A stretch of DNA of 64,000 nt from Sphingomonas echinoides (GTDB lineage: Bacteria > Pseudomonadota > Alphaproteobacteria > Sphingomonadales > Sphingomonadaceae): the NCBI RefSeq assembly GCF_029623395.1, contig NZ_JAPYKK010000001.1, forward strand, positions 124,001-188,000. The letters run 5' to 3'. A model generated the notes under the pieces. It was given only the letters and a program-made list of their open reading frames with translations. It searched no databases and was not told the origin of the DNA. Below, piece by piece: positions 52,601 through 60,634 of the stretch; the first letter of the stretch is position 1; each line of letters starts with the position of its first letter. Both the position numbers and the translations under genes were made by a program.

Positions 52601-53979
52601 CCCGCATCGTGCAAGGGGGCACCGCCGCGCAACCGAGCTACCGGCTCGACCTGACCACCCAGGCGCATTTCGGCGGAAAAGTGATCGTGCGCTATCGCCT
52701 TGGCAACGTCTTCGGCCTGTCCGCCCCCGCCGAGGTGACGGTCACGGTTACCGCACGCCCGGACCCGTCGGCCGACCCTGTGGTCCGCGCGATCGCCGAC
52801 GCGCAGGCCGAAACCGCGCGCCGCTTCGCCCGCACGCAGGTTTCGAACTTCATGGCCCGCGCGCAACAGCTTCACCACGGCGGCGGCGCGACCAACCCGC
52901 TGGGGATCGCGCTCAACTTGCGCGACGCGGTCCTGACCCCGGGCGCGCCGAACACGGTCGCGGACGATTCCGCGATGTCGCCGACCGGGCGCAACCGCTT
53001 CGTGTCCAGAAGCGTCGCGGAAGCGACCTTGCCGGGACGATCGATCGGCAACGCGCCCGCAGACGAGCGATCCTTCGATGCGCTGCGCGGTTCCGACACC
53101 GCTGGCCACGAACAGGAGGATAGGTCGACAGCCGGTCCGCGCCCGATCGGCGATGTCGCGCTGTGGACCGGGGGATCGATCGAGATCGGCACGCTCGACC
53201 GGCGGTCGGGTCGCGCGAAGATCACGCTGGCGAGCGGCGGGCTGTCGACCGGCGCGGATATCCGGATCGCGGACTGGGCCACGCTCGGGCTCGGCGGCGG
53301 CTATGGCAGCGACGTCAGCCTGATCGACGGCGAAGCAGCGCGGGTTCGCGGCGAGACCAAGGTCTTCGCGGCTTACGGGAGCTTTGCCCCGATCGACGGC
53401 GCCTTCGTCGACGCGATGGTCGGCCATGGCAGTCTCGACTACACGACACGCCGTTTGGTCGCCTCGACCGGGGAACTGGCGCGTGGTCGGCGTGACGGGC
53501 ACATGACCTTTGGCGCCGTGTCAGCGGGCGTGGACCGTGAGACGGACGATCTGCGCTGGTCGGGCTACGGCCGTCTCGAATGGCTGAACGGCAAGCTCGA
53601 TGCGTATAGCGAGACGGGCGCGACACGCTATGCGCTGCGGTTCGACACGCGAAGCGTCCGCTCGCTCACCGGCGTCGTCGGCGGTCGATTGGAGGTCGCC
53701 CAGGACCTAGGCTTTGCGCGGGTCAGTCCCCGGATCGCGGCCGAATGGCTGCATGAGTTCCAGACGGCCGGGGTACAGAGCCTCGACTATGCCGATTTTA
53801 CCGGCGCATCGACCTACCGCATTCGCGGAACCGGCTGGCAGCGCGAACAGTATCAAGTGTCGATCGGCAGCCGCTGGAGCCTGATGGTCCGGTGGATGAT
53901 CGACATGGAACTCGGCATGCGCGGTGCCGCGGGCGAACATGCGGCACAGGCGCGGCTGCGGATCAGCAAGCGTTTCTGA
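46666..53979 (+). CDS. Giant Ig-repeat autotransporter adhesin (type Va-like)
   Basis: A 2437-residue surface protein. An extended signal peptide ends in PAQAHAQS (about residue 43). The passenger holds, in order, a DUF11-like domain (about 200-315), a Big_1-like Ig domain (about 320-425), an IPT/TIG domain (about 425-510), further Ig and He_PIG domains (about 510-770), five tandem 87-residue ASQTIAFTS repeats (774-1205), another He_PIG plus a sixth diverged copy, then five cadherin-like 87-residue repeats with FGADSFTYTATGPGGTS (about 1382-1815). A linker leads to a 12-strand autotransporter beta-domain (about 2160-2437) ending in SKRF. It should be displayed outside the cell, as an adhesin or biofilm protein. 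Start ATG 46666 follows GAGGGGGAATTGG. Confidence 0.92.
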   Translation: MLEGVVFRLHDAFSGGARRSTRMAIAAGILAAAFFPAQAHAQSSGCSAINGGLLDFQSVFANGEPTSGTTSNYQIHVALSMMRTTTAYTDNVTGSSFVPDGMTTYAFVTGDRVVFNTTVSSVTSTTRIRIRSAPLGSSGGGYAATGSGARVDTSTPGTFTGSYTVPAGLQAVGMSVDTVSGNSVSSAVVTCIPFVDPGLSLGVTMTHGGTPAQNGTVDYTITPSASGASTGTNLTLAFTLPAGLSFASGSGSGWSCTSTRCTYGNAIGSGASGNPLTLRANVASTASTSLTPSVTLSGGNAGNAANASDPTTIAQTAASVSVDAGNNQTAAAETAFATPLSVTVRDAANAVIPNAAVTFTAPASGASGSFTNTSNTITVTASGAGVASSGTFTANATAGAYSVLATAGSVSATFSLSNTAVVGLPTVTAITPTSGTTAGGTSVVVTGTNLTGASAVQFGGAGATSFIVDSATQITATTAAASAGVVDVTVTTPGGTSATSGATQFTYVVPPATPTIPSAPPALSNSASATFQFTIANGSAECAIDNGSFTACVSPVTFSGLSDGAHVFQVRATNGGLTGSPASYNWTIDASAPAAPVVTTPANGSNRAVSERGVSGTAEPASTVTVYLDGTPDGTTTTAGSGQWSFTLTALTAGPHTVKAHSTDAAGNVSTDSAVSNFTAVTALTATQAVPSVSATINTALTPVQPVTASGGLAPISYALSGGTLPPGLSFDTVTGQLSGTPTATLSPTTFTVTATDALPQSDARTFSLSVGNASQTIAFTSTAPVAAVIGGASYTPAATATSGLTVTFTIDGASSGVCAIAGGAVSFSGAGTCRVNADQSGNASFSAAPQVQQSFVVAAASQTIAFTSTVPAAAVVGGASYTPTATATSGLTVAFTIDGSSSGVCAIAGGAVSFSGAGTCRVNADQSGNAGFSAAPQVQQSFVVGAASQTIAFTSTAPVAAVVGGAGYTPTATATSGLTVAFTIDSSSTAICTYSAGVVGFTGTGTCRINADQPGNANYGAAPQAQQSFAVGMASQTISFTTSAPGTARVGGADYTPAATATSGLPVVLTIDAGSSAICTLSGSSIAFTAAGTCLIDANQAGNAGYAAAPQVQQSVTVAKGDQTITFSGLGNASLSASPLSLSATAGSGLVVQFASSTSAVCTVAGTTLALVSQGTCTVTADQPGDVNWNAAPTVTRSFTVLPVTLAVSSGSVATAVVGTVYTQTNTATGGVAPYHFTLAGGALPPGVSLDAATGTVSGSPTQAGAFSYTLSVSDSAAPPSTVTGSAFGGSIAKGSQTLAFTSSPPVPAIVGGSYAVVAVSSATLSPSYAIESASSGVCSLAGSTVSFVAAGTCVILADQAGTNDYDAASQVNQSITVLAAPTTADRTVAVPYDAAGTAIDLSSSIGGGAHVSIAIVTPPTHGTATVAGDTVTYVSASGYFGADSFTFNATGPGGTSAPATVQITVATPAIPGAAAGSADVAYDSPGQAIPLQPSGVFASLAIATAPTKGTVTIAGTTATYIPTPASFGADSFTYTATGPGGTSPPATIAITIALPATPGAANTTAQVAYGATGQAIALLPSGVYTSVTLATPPTKGTVTIAGTTATYVPNAGSFGADSFTYTATGPGGTSAPGTVSVTIATPAAPGAANVSADVAFGSSGQPIALAPSGVYTTLDLGTLPTKGTVTITGTTALYVPNAGSFGTDSFTYTATGPGGTSAPGTVSVTIATPAAPGAANVSADVAFGSSGQPITLTPSGVHTTLGLATLPTKGTVTITGTTALYVPNAGSFGADSFTYTATGPGGTSAPGTVSVSIAAPPPPVAAPIDVAAAGTTVEGGASVGIDLAKLISGTFATIEIVTQPAHGIVTLRPPGAARASGARSGGDAGLLAVADWTAVYAPQAGYAGKDSFQFVAVGPGGRSLPAVVEITVSGQPPTALAKTAMTGDAQTVSVELTEGAIGAPFTTATIDGITPADAATARIVQGGTAAQPSYRLDLTTQAHFGGKVIVRYRLGNVFGLSAPAEVTVTVTARPDPSADPVVRAIADAQAETARRFARTQVSNFMARAQQLHHGGGATNPLGIALNLRDAVLTPGAPNTVADDSAMSPTGRNRFVSRSVAEATLPGRSIGNAPADERSFDALRGSDTAGHEQEDRSTAGPRPIGDVALWTGGSIEIGTLDRRSGRAKITLASGGLSTGADIRIADWATLGLGGGYGSDVSLIDGEAARVRGETKVFAAYGSFAPIDGAFVDAMVGHGSLDYTTRRLVASTGELARGRRDGHMTFGAVSAGVDRETDDLRWSGYGRLEWLNGKLDAYSETGATRYALRFDTRSVRSLTGVVGGRLEVAQDLGFARVSPRIAAEWLHEFQTAGVQSLDYADFTGASTYRIRGTGWQREQYQVSIGSRWSLMVRWMIDMELGMRGAAGEHAAQARLRISKRF
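48985..50276 (+). repeat. Tandem 261-bp repeats, family 1 (within the autotransporter)
   Basis: Repeat starts at 48985, 49246, 49507, 49768 and 50029 are exactly 261 bp apart. Copies 1 to 3 are nearly identical in DNA, including CAGACGATCGCCTTCACCTC, AGCGGAGCGGGCACGTGCCG and CCGCAGGTCCAGCAGAGCTT. Copies 4 and 5 are diverged. Each encodes one 87-residue Ig-like unit. Confidence 0.93.
50810..52115 (+). repeat. Tandem 261-bp repeats, family 2 (cadherin-like, within the autotransporter)
   Basis: Equivalent positions near the end of each unit fall at 51049, 51310, 51571, 51832 and 52093, again exactly 261 bp apart. The third to fifth units are close to identical over long stretches, for instance GCGCCGGGCGCGGCGAACGT and GTCGCGTTCGGCAGCAGCGG. 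The protein units are unrelated in sequence to family 1. Confidence 0.93.
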
Positions 53980-53997
53980 ACCGCACCGTCCCCCGCA

Positions 53998-54786
53998 CTA
54001 GTTCTTGAGCCGCCACCCGCTGCGAAAGATCCAGCCGACGACGCCGAGGCACAGCACCAGGAACAGCGCGGTGACGCCGAGGCTCAGCCCGACCGAAACG
54101 TCACCCTTGTCGAAGAACGCCCAGCGGAACCCGCTGACGAGATACACCACTGGGTTGAACAGGCTGACCGTCCGCCACGGCTGCGGCAGCATGTCGATCG
54201 AGTAGAAGGCGCCACCCAGAAACGTCAGCGGGGTGATCAGCAGCGCGGGGATGAAGTTGAGCTGCTCGAACCCCTTCGCCCAGATGCCGATGATGAACCC
54301 GAACAGGCTGAAGGTCACGCTGGTCAATACCAGGAACGCGAGCATCGCGAAGGGGTGGACGATCTGCAACGGCACGAACAGCGCCGCGGTCGCGAGGATG
54401 ATCAGCCCGATCACGATCGACTTGGTCGCGGCAGCCCCCACATAGCCGACCACCATCTCCATCGCCGAGACCGGCGCGGAGAGCAGCTCGAACATCGTGC
54501 CCGTGAACTTGGGGAAATAGATGCCGATCGAGGCATTGGCGATGCTTTGCGTCAGCAGCGACAGCATGATCAGGCCGGGCACGATGAAACTGCCATAGCC
54601 GACCCCGCCGACCGTGCTGATCCGCGACCCGATCGCACCGCCGAACACGACGAAATAAAGCGACGTGGTGATCACCGGGGTGACGAGGCTCTGCCACAAG
54701 GTGCGCAAGCCCCGCGCCATTTCGAAGCGATAGATCGCCCAGATGCCGTTGACGTTGATCGCGGGAGCTTTGTGCGTACCGCTCAT
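53998..54786 (-). CDS. ABC-2 type transporter permease (YadH-like)
   Basis: A 262-residue membrane subunit with six hydrophobic helices and the ABC-2 family signature in [45 protein letters not shown]. The first helix follows [20 protein letters not shown]. Together with the ATPase it forms an exporter like E. coli YadGH or NodIJ; the substrate is unknown (polysaccharide, lipid or drug). Its ATG overlaps the stop of the ATPase gene by 4 nt (ATGA), giving translational coupling. It is convergent with the autotransporter gene, with 18 nt between stops. Confidence 0.92.
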   Translation of the reverse strand: MSGTHKAPAINVNGIWAIYRFEMARGLRTLWQSLVTPVITTSLYFVVFGGAIGSRISTVGGVGYGSFIVPGLIMLSLLTQSIANASIGIYFPKFTGTMFELLSAPVSAMEMVVGYVGAAATKSIVIGLIILATAALFVPLQIVHPFAMLAFLVLTSVTFSLFGFIIGIWAKGFEQLNFIPALLITPLTFLGGAFYSIDMLPQPWRTVSLFNPVVYLVSGFRWAFFDKGDVSVGLSLGVTALFLVLCLGVVGWIFRSGWRLKN

Positions 54787-55715
54787 GCCGCGTCCTTCTT
54801 TTCGACCAGGTCGACGAAAATATCCTCGAGGCTCGATTTCGAGGTCTCGAGATCCTTGAACCCGATCCCGAGCTCGGCGAGCTTGCGCAGCAGTGAGGGG
54901 ATGCCGGTATGCTCGGCCTGCGCATCGAAGATGTAGCGCAAGGTCTTCCCGTCATTCTCGAGCGCGACGTCCCATTCCGCGAGTTCGGTCGGGAGCGTAG
55001 CCAGCGGTTCCTGCAGCGAAATCAGCATCTGCCGCTTGCCGAGCTTCTTCATCAACTCGGCCTTGCCCTCGACCAAGATCAACTGGCCCTTGTTGATGAC
55101 GCCGACGCGGTCGGCCATTTCCTCGGCCTCCTCGATGTAATGCGTCGTCAGGATGATCGTCGTCCCCTTTTCGCGCAGCCGGTGGACGAGCTTCCACATG
55201 TCGCGACGCAGCGCCACGTCGACACCCGCGGTAGGTTCGTCGAGGAACAGGATGTCGGGTTCGTGGCTGAGCGCCTTGGCGATCAGCACGCGGCGCTTCA
55301 TGCCGCCCGACAGTTCCATGATCTTGGCGTTGCGCTTGTCCCACAGCGACAAGTCGCGCAGCACCTGTTCGAGATACGCCTCGTTCGCGCCGCGCCCGAA
55401 CAGGCGGCGGCTGAAGCGGACCGTGGCGATGACCGTCTCGAACATGTCGACCGACAGTTCCTGCGGGACCAGCCCGATCGCGCGGCGCGCGCTGCGGAAG
55501 TCGGTCAGCGCGTCATGGCCGAGCACGGTGACGCTGCCGGTGGTGGGGGTGACGATCCCGCAAATGATCGAGATCAGCGTCGTCTTGCCCGCGCCGTTGG
55601 GACCAAGCAACGCAAAGATCTCACCCCGGTTGATCGACAGATCAATCGGTTGGAGCGCGTGGTGGCCAGATGCGTAGGTCTTGGAGACCCCCGCGACCGA
55701 AAGTATGCTGTCCAT
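54783..55715 (-). CDS. ABC transporter ATP-binding protein (YadG-like)
   Basis: A 310-residue nucleotide-binding subunit. Walker A is GPNGAGKT (38-45), the Q-loop GLVPQE, the signature LSGGMKRR, Walker [13 protein letters not shown], and the switch histidine in [11 protein letters not shown]. The C-terminal 80 residues carry the extension seen in YadG/NodI-type ATPases ([11 protein letters not shown]). Length and motif order are close to E. coli YadG (about 308 residues). ATG 55715 follows GGGGGCTTG. It is the first gene of a two-gene operon with the ABC-2 permease. Confidence 0.95.
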   Translation of the reverse strand: MDSILSVAGVSKTYASGHHALQPIDLSINRGEIFALLGPNGAGKTTLISIICGIVTPTTGSVTVLGHDALTDFRSARRAIGLVPQELSVDMFETVIATVRFSRRLFGRGANEAYLEQVLRDLSLWDKRNAKIMELSGGMKRRVLIAKALSHEPDILFLDEPTAGVDVALRRDMWKLVHRLREKGTTIILTTHYIEEAEEMADRVGVINKGQLILVEGKAELMKKLGKRQMLISLQEPLATLPTELAEWDVALENDGKTLRYIFDAQAEHTGIPSLLRKLAELGIGFKDLETSKSSLEDIFVDLVEKKDAA

Positions 55716-55789
55716 CAAGCCCCCATGTGTTGTCCCGGAGATAGGGGCACTGGTGCGGCGCAACAAGGCAGACTCGGATGCATCGGGCT

Positions 55790-56956
55790 TCAGCGTCCGA
55801 TCCGGCGGCGCAGGACCGACAGGCTGATGGCGATCGCGCGTCCCAGCGGGATCGGCGGCTTGCCGACCAGCGTACGGATCTTGTCGAGCCGCGTGGATCG
55901 CCCCGCATAGAAGCGGCGGACGAGCGCCGGGCGCAGGCCGTAGAAGCGTTCGATGACGCGATAGCGTTGTTGCGGATCTGCGCCGAGGAACATCATCGCG
56001 TTGAGAAACCGATAGAAGCCGCGCTCGCGCCACGCGGTTTCGCTATGGCGGCGCTGCGCCGCATGGATCGTGGCGCCGTCGATCACGTCAAGCGCCGCGA
56101 TCAGGTCCGCGGTCCGCACCGCGTCGGGGAAGCTGTAGCCAGTCGCCGGTTGGAACAGCCCCGCGCGGAGCCCGGACAGGGTGACGCCCTCGGGTGCCGC
56201 GTCCCACAGGTCCGCCGCGTCCCCGCCGATCGCCATCGGCAAAACCCCCGCTTCGGTGCGGACGATGCTGGCGACACGCCAGCTTTGCGCGGCGGCATAG
56301 TCGAGCACGCGCGCACGCACCGCATCGTTCGCAAGATCGGCGCCATCGCTGAAATAGGTATCCTCGACCAGCAGGCGACGCGGGCCGAACGGCAGCGTGT
56401 AGACGAAGCGATAGCCGTCCTTCTGCGCGACGGTGGCGTCCATCACGATCGGCCCCGCCAGCCCGTGGTCCTCTTCCAGCTCCAGTTCGAGCCCGACGAA
56501 CTTCTGCCAGCGCAGGTCGAGCGGATGATCGCGTGGAAGACCGCGCCCGTCGATCACTGCCTTGGTCCGCAGCACGCGCTGGTCCGCCAGCGTGACCGAG
56601 GTCGCCTCCAGCGCGACCACGCGCGTTCCAGTCAGGATGTGATCGGGTGGCACCGCCGCGCGCACCGCGGTGTCGAGCAGCACGCTCGTTGCAGTGCGAT
56701 ACCCGGCGCGGATCCTCCGCACGCGCTTGGGAAAGCGGACGGTGTATTCGTCCCAGCGATAGGCGATCAGCGGATTGGTCCAGCGCCGCTGCTCGGGCTC
56801 CATGTCGTCGTCGAACGAGGACCAGATATGATCGCCGCCGATCGTATCCCCCGCCTCGACGATCGCGACCGAAATCTCCGGACGAAGCTGTGCCAGCCGC
56901 AGCGCGATCAGCCCGTTCGACAGACCGCCCCCGACGAGTACGATATCGAAGTCCAA
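55790..56956 (-). CDS. crtY: Lycopene beta-cyclase
   Basis: A 388-residue CrtY-type cyclase. It converts the two psi ends of lycopene to beta-rings, giving beta-carotene, the step before the hydroxylated yellow carotenoids of sphingomonads. The FAD/NAD(P) dinucleotide site is [17 protein letters not shown] at the N-terminus. [14 protein letters not shown]-type [19 protein letters not shown] and [28 protein letters not shown] motifs are those of bacterial CrtY. The start is TTG 56956, preceded by GAGGGGG 6 nt upstream; no in-frame ATG lies near. No other crt genes are in this window, so carotenoid genes are split in the chromosome. Confidence 0.95.
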   Translation of the reverse strand: MDFDIVLVGGGLSNGLIALRLAQLRPEISVAIVEAGDTIGGDHIWSSFDDDMEPEQRRWTNPLIAYRWDEYTVRFPKRVRRIRAGYRTATSVLLDTAVRAAVPPDHILTGTRVVALEATSVTLADQRVLRTKAVIDGRGLPRDHPLDLRWQKFVGLELELEEDHGLAGPIVMDATVAQKDGYRFVYTLPFGPRRLLVEDTYFSDGADLANDAVRARVLDYAAAQSWRVASIVRTEAGVLPMAIGGDAADLWDAAPEGVTLSGLRAGLFQPATGYSFPDAVRTADLIAALDVIDGATIHAAQRRHSETAWRERGFYRFLNAMMFLGADPQQRYRVIERFYGLRPALVRRFYAGRSTRLDKIRTLVGKPPIPLGRAIAISLSVLRRRIGR

Positions 56957-57048
56957 CGGCGGCCCCCTCGCGTGGCCATCCTGACCGATGGCTTATACGA
57001 TGACCATAGCAGAAACGGGGGCTTGGCGCGGCAGGCAATACGCCGTCG

Positions 57049-57774
57049 CTATTTCGCCGCGCGGGCTTCGGCGACCGCCTTTTGCAACGCTTCCAGCGTC
57101 AGCGCGGAGGACACCACGCTGTTGCCGATCACCCAGCTCGGCGTCCCCGTAAGCCCCAATTGCCGTGCGATGCCCATGTTGGAGGCGATCTGCTCCTCGG
57201 CCTGCGGAGCGAACGCTGCCGCCTTGGCAAGGTCGACGCCCGCCGCATTGGCGGATGCGGTGATCGTCTCGCCCGACACCGGGCCCGCCGCGTAGAGCGC
57301 GTCGTGGAATGCCTTGAACTTGCCCTGCTGCGCGGCGGCAAGGCTCATGCGCGCTGCGTCGACGCTCGCGTCGCTTAGCACCGGGAATTCGCGGAACACC
57401 ACGCGGAGCTTTGGATCGCTTTTGAGCAGCGCCGCGATCGTCGGGAGGCTGGCACGGCAATAGCCGCAATTATAGTCATAATATTCGACCAACGTGACGT
57501 CGGGATTGGCGCTGCCCATCCAGGCGCTGCCGAACGGTTTCAGGATCGCGTCGCGGTTCGCCGAGATGACGTCGGCATGCGCGCGGTCGCGCAACGCGTC
57601 CATCGCTTGCGGGATGATCTCGGGATGGCGCAGCAGATAATCGTGCACCACCTGCTCGGTCCGTGCTGCATCGGGCGAGTTTGCGGGGACGAACCGGGCG
57701 AGCGCCCAAAACGTCGCCGCGCCGAGGATGGCGGCGACGAACGCCACCGCGAAGGAACCTGCATAAGGGCGCAT
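57049..57774 (-). CDS. DsbA-family thiol:disulfide oxidoreductase
   Basis: A 241-residue periplasmic thioredoxin-fold protein with an N-terminal membrane anchor or signal (SFAVAFVAAILGAATFWALA). The redox motif is CGYC in VEYYDYNCGYCRASLP and the cis-proline loop is GTPSWVIGN. The helical insertion of the DsbA fold lies between them. A coiled N-terminal region (about 35-80, HPEIIPQAMDAL) is like ScsC/BdbD-class DsbA proteins that oligomerise. It oxidises or isomerises disulfides of exported proteins. Its ATG overlaps the TGA of the M48 protease gene by one base (TGATG), so the two are co-translated. Confidence 0.93.
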   Translation of the reverse strand: MRPYAGSFAVAFVAAILGAATFWALARFVPANSPDAARTEQVVHDYLLRHPEIIPQAMDALRDRAHADVISANRDAILKPFGSAWMGSANPDVTLVEYYDYNCGYCRASLPTIAALLKSDPKLRVVFREFPVLSDASVDAARMSLAAAQQGKFKAFHDALYAAGPVSGETITASANAAGVDLAKAAAFAPQAEEQIASNMGIARQLGLTGTPSWVIGNSVVSSALTLEALQKAVAEARAAK

Positions 57775-59129
57775 CAGCGTCTTTTCTTATATTTCTTGGG
57801 GTTGTCCGACATCTCGTTCTGCGCGGCCATGGCAATGTCTTGCGCGCGGATCCAGTCGGTCGAATTGGGCGGAAGGCCCGCCATCGCGCCACGCGCGCTA
57901 TAGGCGGCGGTGCGCTGATCGCCGGTCAGGCTCGCCTGCTCGGCGGTCGCGAGCAGCGCGCGGGTCTGGTCGCCCGACGCCTCGTAGACGGTGCCGAGTT
58001 GATACCAGGCGAACGGATTGTCGTCGTCACGCGCGACCGCCTGACGCAACACCTTGATCGCCTCGGGATAATTCGCCTTGTCCTCGGTCGCGATCAGCGC
58101 GTGGCCGAAGGTGGTCGCGATCAGCGGGCTGTTGCGCGACAGGTCTGTCGCCTCGCGCAGCGGCGCAAGCGCCTCGCTCGGCTTGCCCGCCTCGAGCAGG
58201 ATCTGGCCCTGGATCTCGAGAAAATACGGGTCGTGCGGCGCGGTCTTGATGAGCGCAGCGGCCTCCGCATCGGCCTTCTGCGGATAGCCCGATTTATGCC
58301 AGGCGTACGCCCGCGCATAATGCGCATAGACGCTCTGGTCCTGCTCGGGATATTTGTTCAGCGTCGCCTTGGGGTCGGCGACATAGCCCATCAGCTTGGC
58401 CTTCACGCGCTTGAAGCGTTCCTCGAGCCCGGGATCGGGCCGGTTGTTGTACGCGGGCGAGGCCTGGACGTCGGCTGTCAGGTTGGCGATGCGTTCGCCC
58501 GACAGCGGGTGGCTCTGCGCGAACGGGTCGATGTTGTTGAGCCCGTAGGCATATTCCTCGTTCTGCAATTTCTTGAAGAAGGTCAGCATGCCCTTCCCGC
58601 TAATCCCGGATTCGCGGAGAAATTTCGCGCCGGTCGCATCGGCGGTCGATTCCTGGACGCGCGTATAGGCGAGGAACTTGCCCTGCGCCGCGCTAGTGCC
58701 CGCCGACAGGATTCCCGCCCCCGCCTCGGGCGCGCCCGCCGCGATCGCTGCAACGCCGAGCACCATGCTGAGGATCGAAATGCCCATCGCGGGGCGCGCG
58801 CCGCCGTCCATCAGCACGACATGCCCATCGGCGACGTGGCCGAGCTCGTGCGCGATCACGCCCTGGACCTGGTTGGCGTTGTCGGCGGCTTGGATCAGCC
58901 CCGAATGGACATAGATCGTCTGCCCGCCCGCGGTGAAGGCGTTGACCGAATCATCGTTGATCAGGACGACCTTGACCGCCGCGGGCGACAATCCCGCCGC
59001 CTTGACCAGCGGCAGCGCCATGTCGTTGAACATCGCTTCGGTCTCGGCATCGCGCAGGATCGACTGTGCTGTTGCCGGTTGCGCGAGGAGCAGGAGGGAG
59101 GCCGCGAGTCCCGCGATGTACCGCTTCAT
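57774..59129 (-). CDS. M48-family metalloprotease with TPR domain (BepA-like)
   Basis: A 451-residue exported protease. The signal peptide ends in AQPATAQ (about residue 22). The zinc site HELGH (in GVIAHELGHVADGH) and the third ligand in ESTADATGAKFL are intact. A helical-repeat (TPR-like) domain occupies about 270-430. The layout matches E. coli BepA (YfgC), a periplasmic chaperone/protease for outer-membrane protein assembly. The gene is followed, with a one-base overlap, by the DsbA-like gene. BepA deals with LptD whose disulfides are mis-formed, so this pairing makes functional sense, though it is inferred. Confidence 0.94.
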   Translation of the reverse strand: MKRYIAGLAASLLLLAQPATAQSILRDAETEAMFNDMALPLVKAAGLSPAAVKVVLINDDSVNAFTAGGQTIYVHSGLIQAADNANQVQGVIAHELGHVADGHVVLMDGGARPAMGISILSMVLGVAAIAAGAPEAGAGILSAGTSAAQGKFLAYTRVQESTADATGAKFLRESGISGKGMLTFFKKLQNEEYAYGLNNIDPFAQSHPLSGERIANLTADVQASPAYNNRPDPGLEERFKRVKAKLMGYVADPKATLNKYPEQDQSVYAHYARAYAWHKSGYPQKADAEAAALIKTAPHDPYFLEIQGQILLEAGKPSEALAPLREATDLSRNSPLIATTFGHALIATEDKANYPEAIKVLRQAVARDDDNPFAWYQLGTVYEASGDQTRALLATAEQASLTGDQRTAAYSARGAMAGLPPNSTDWIRAQDIAMAAQNEMSDNPKKYKKRR

Positions 59130-59251
59130 GCTTCTCCTATCCCCGAGTTTGCGCGTGCCGGCAACCGTGGCGGCACTGCGCGCAGCGGGCTGAACGGCGG
59201 GTGAAGCCAGGGCGTGCCGGGCCAGCGCACAAGCCGCCCGGCGCGATGGCG

Positions 59252-60346
59252 TTACGGTTTACCCGCTGCGTCGGCACCCAGCCGCTTCTCGGTCAGGACG
59301 CTCCATCCGGTCAGGAACAGCGCGCCGACGATCGGGCCGACGACGATCCCGCTCAGCCCGACCAGTTCGATCCCGCCCAGCGTCGTCACCAGGACCAGCC
59401 AGTCCGGAATGCCGGTGTCGCGCCCGACGAGGATCGGCCGCAGGATGTTGTCGACGAGGCCGATCACCACCACCCCGGACACGATGACCACGCAGGCCTG
59501 CCAGATCGCACCCGTCGCGAACAGATAGATCGCGACCGGACCCCAGATGATCGCCGGCCCGATCGCGGGCAGCAAGGCGGCGATCGCCATCAACACGCCC
59601 CACAGCAGCGCCGCGGGTAGCCCGACGATCCAGAAGGTGATCGCGCCGAGCGCGCCCTGCACCAGCGCCACGACGACCGACCCCTTGATCGTCGCGCGCG
59701 CGACCGCCACGAACTTGTCGGTCAACCGCTGTGCCACGTCCCGTTCGAGCGGCAGCGCGCGCATGACCGCCGGGCCAAGCCGCTCGCCGTCGCGCAGCAG
59801 GAAGAAGGTGACATAAAGCCCGACACCGAACGCCAGCAGGAATGCCGCGGCGTTCGCGCCGATCGAGAACGCGCGCCCCGCCAGCATGCTTGCACTGTTG
59901 GAGACCGCTTCCGATATCTGCGCTTGCGCCCGTTCGAAGCTGCCAAACCCGCTGCTGTCGAGCATCTGCTGCAAACGCTGCGGCAAAGCGTCGTGAACCT
60001 GCTCGAAATAGGACGCGACATTGATCTTTCCGGCGCGGAACTGACCATAAACGCCGGCAGCCTGATCAATAATCATGCTGCCCACGATCAACGCCGGGAT
60101 GATCACCGCCACCGTGATGATCAGCAGCGCGACAAGCGCCGCTCGGTTGCGCCGGTCTGGCCAGCGGGCGAGCAGCCGCTGGAACAACGGCTGGAACAGG
60201 ATCGCCGCCAGCGTCGCCCAGAGCAACGCGCCCAGAAAGCTGGTCACGACCAGCCCCAGCGCGATGGTGATCAAGACGAGGAAGACAATAAGTCCGCCAT
60301 TTTCCACGCGCTGCCGTTCGATAGCGATTGTCTTATCCTTGAACAT
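59252..60346 (-). CDS. AI-2E family transporter (PerM/UPF0118)
   Basis: A 364-residue inner-membrane protein with about eight helices. The family's central region ALVALLIITVAVIIPALIVG, the long amphipathic segment (about 110-155), and the C-terminal VIGLVDNILRPILVGRDTGIPDWLVLVTTLGGIELVGLSGIVVGPIVGAL are diagnostic. Members export AI-2, ions or organic solutes; the substrate here is unknown. ATG 60346 gives the usual N-terminus but no good Shine-Dalgarno is seen; ATG 60436 in the same frame would add 30 residues. The gene is 123 nt upstream of the M48 gene and on the same strand. Confidence 0.9.
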   Translation of the reverse strand: MFKDKTIAIERQRVENGGLIVFLVLITIALGLVVTSFLGALLWATLAAILFQPLFQRLLARWPDRRNRAALVALLIITVAVIIPALIVGSMIIDQAAGVYGQFRAGKINVASYFEQVHDALPQRLQQMLDSSGFGSFERAQAQISEAVSNSASMLAGRAFSIGANAAAFLLAFGVGLYVTFFLLRDGERLGPAVMRALPLERDVAQRLTDKFVAVARATIKGSVVVALVQGALGAITFWIVGLPAALLWGVLMAIAALLPAIGPAIIWGPVAIYLFATGAIWQACVVIVSGVVVIGLVDNILRPILVGRDTGIPDWLVLVTTLGGIELVGLSGIVVGPIVGALFLTGWSVLTEKRLGADAAGKP

Positions 60347-60591
60347 GAAAACGAGCACACCGAGCCGGGCAACCGTCTGGGTCGTTGCGGGGGTGAAACT
60401 CTCAACCGTGCAAATCGCTCCACGCGAAGCGGTCATGCTTAAGATGCAATGCGAGCAGGGAGATTGGCGCGGGAGGTTGGCCTGTCGCCGCATGCGGCAC
60501 GCGTTCGGCGCGAGACGCCCCTCAGGCAAAACCGCGGCGGACCGGAACGGTGCAATATCAGCAGCGTGTCGTCGCCGACTCGCTGGGAAGC

Positions 60592-60628
60592 CCCCGCGTC
60601 CCCCGGCACGATGCCGGAGGACGCGGGG
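60592..60628 (-). terminator. Hairpin downstream of rne
   Basis: CCCCGCGTCC (60592-60601) pairs with GGACGCGGGG (60619-60628), with an inner CCGGCA/TGCCGG stem. It begins 6 nt after the rne stop. On the minus strand no T-run follows, so termination may be Rho-dependent or the hairpin may protect the 3' end. The remaining DNA to 60347 has no gene I can support. Confidence 0.65.
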
Positions 60629-60634
60629 TCAGAG

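Noticed and set aside
45729..53979. A prophage or phage-tail island
   Set aside because: Only a stand-alone collar protein is phage-like; no capsid, terminase, integrase, sheath or attachment sites are seen.
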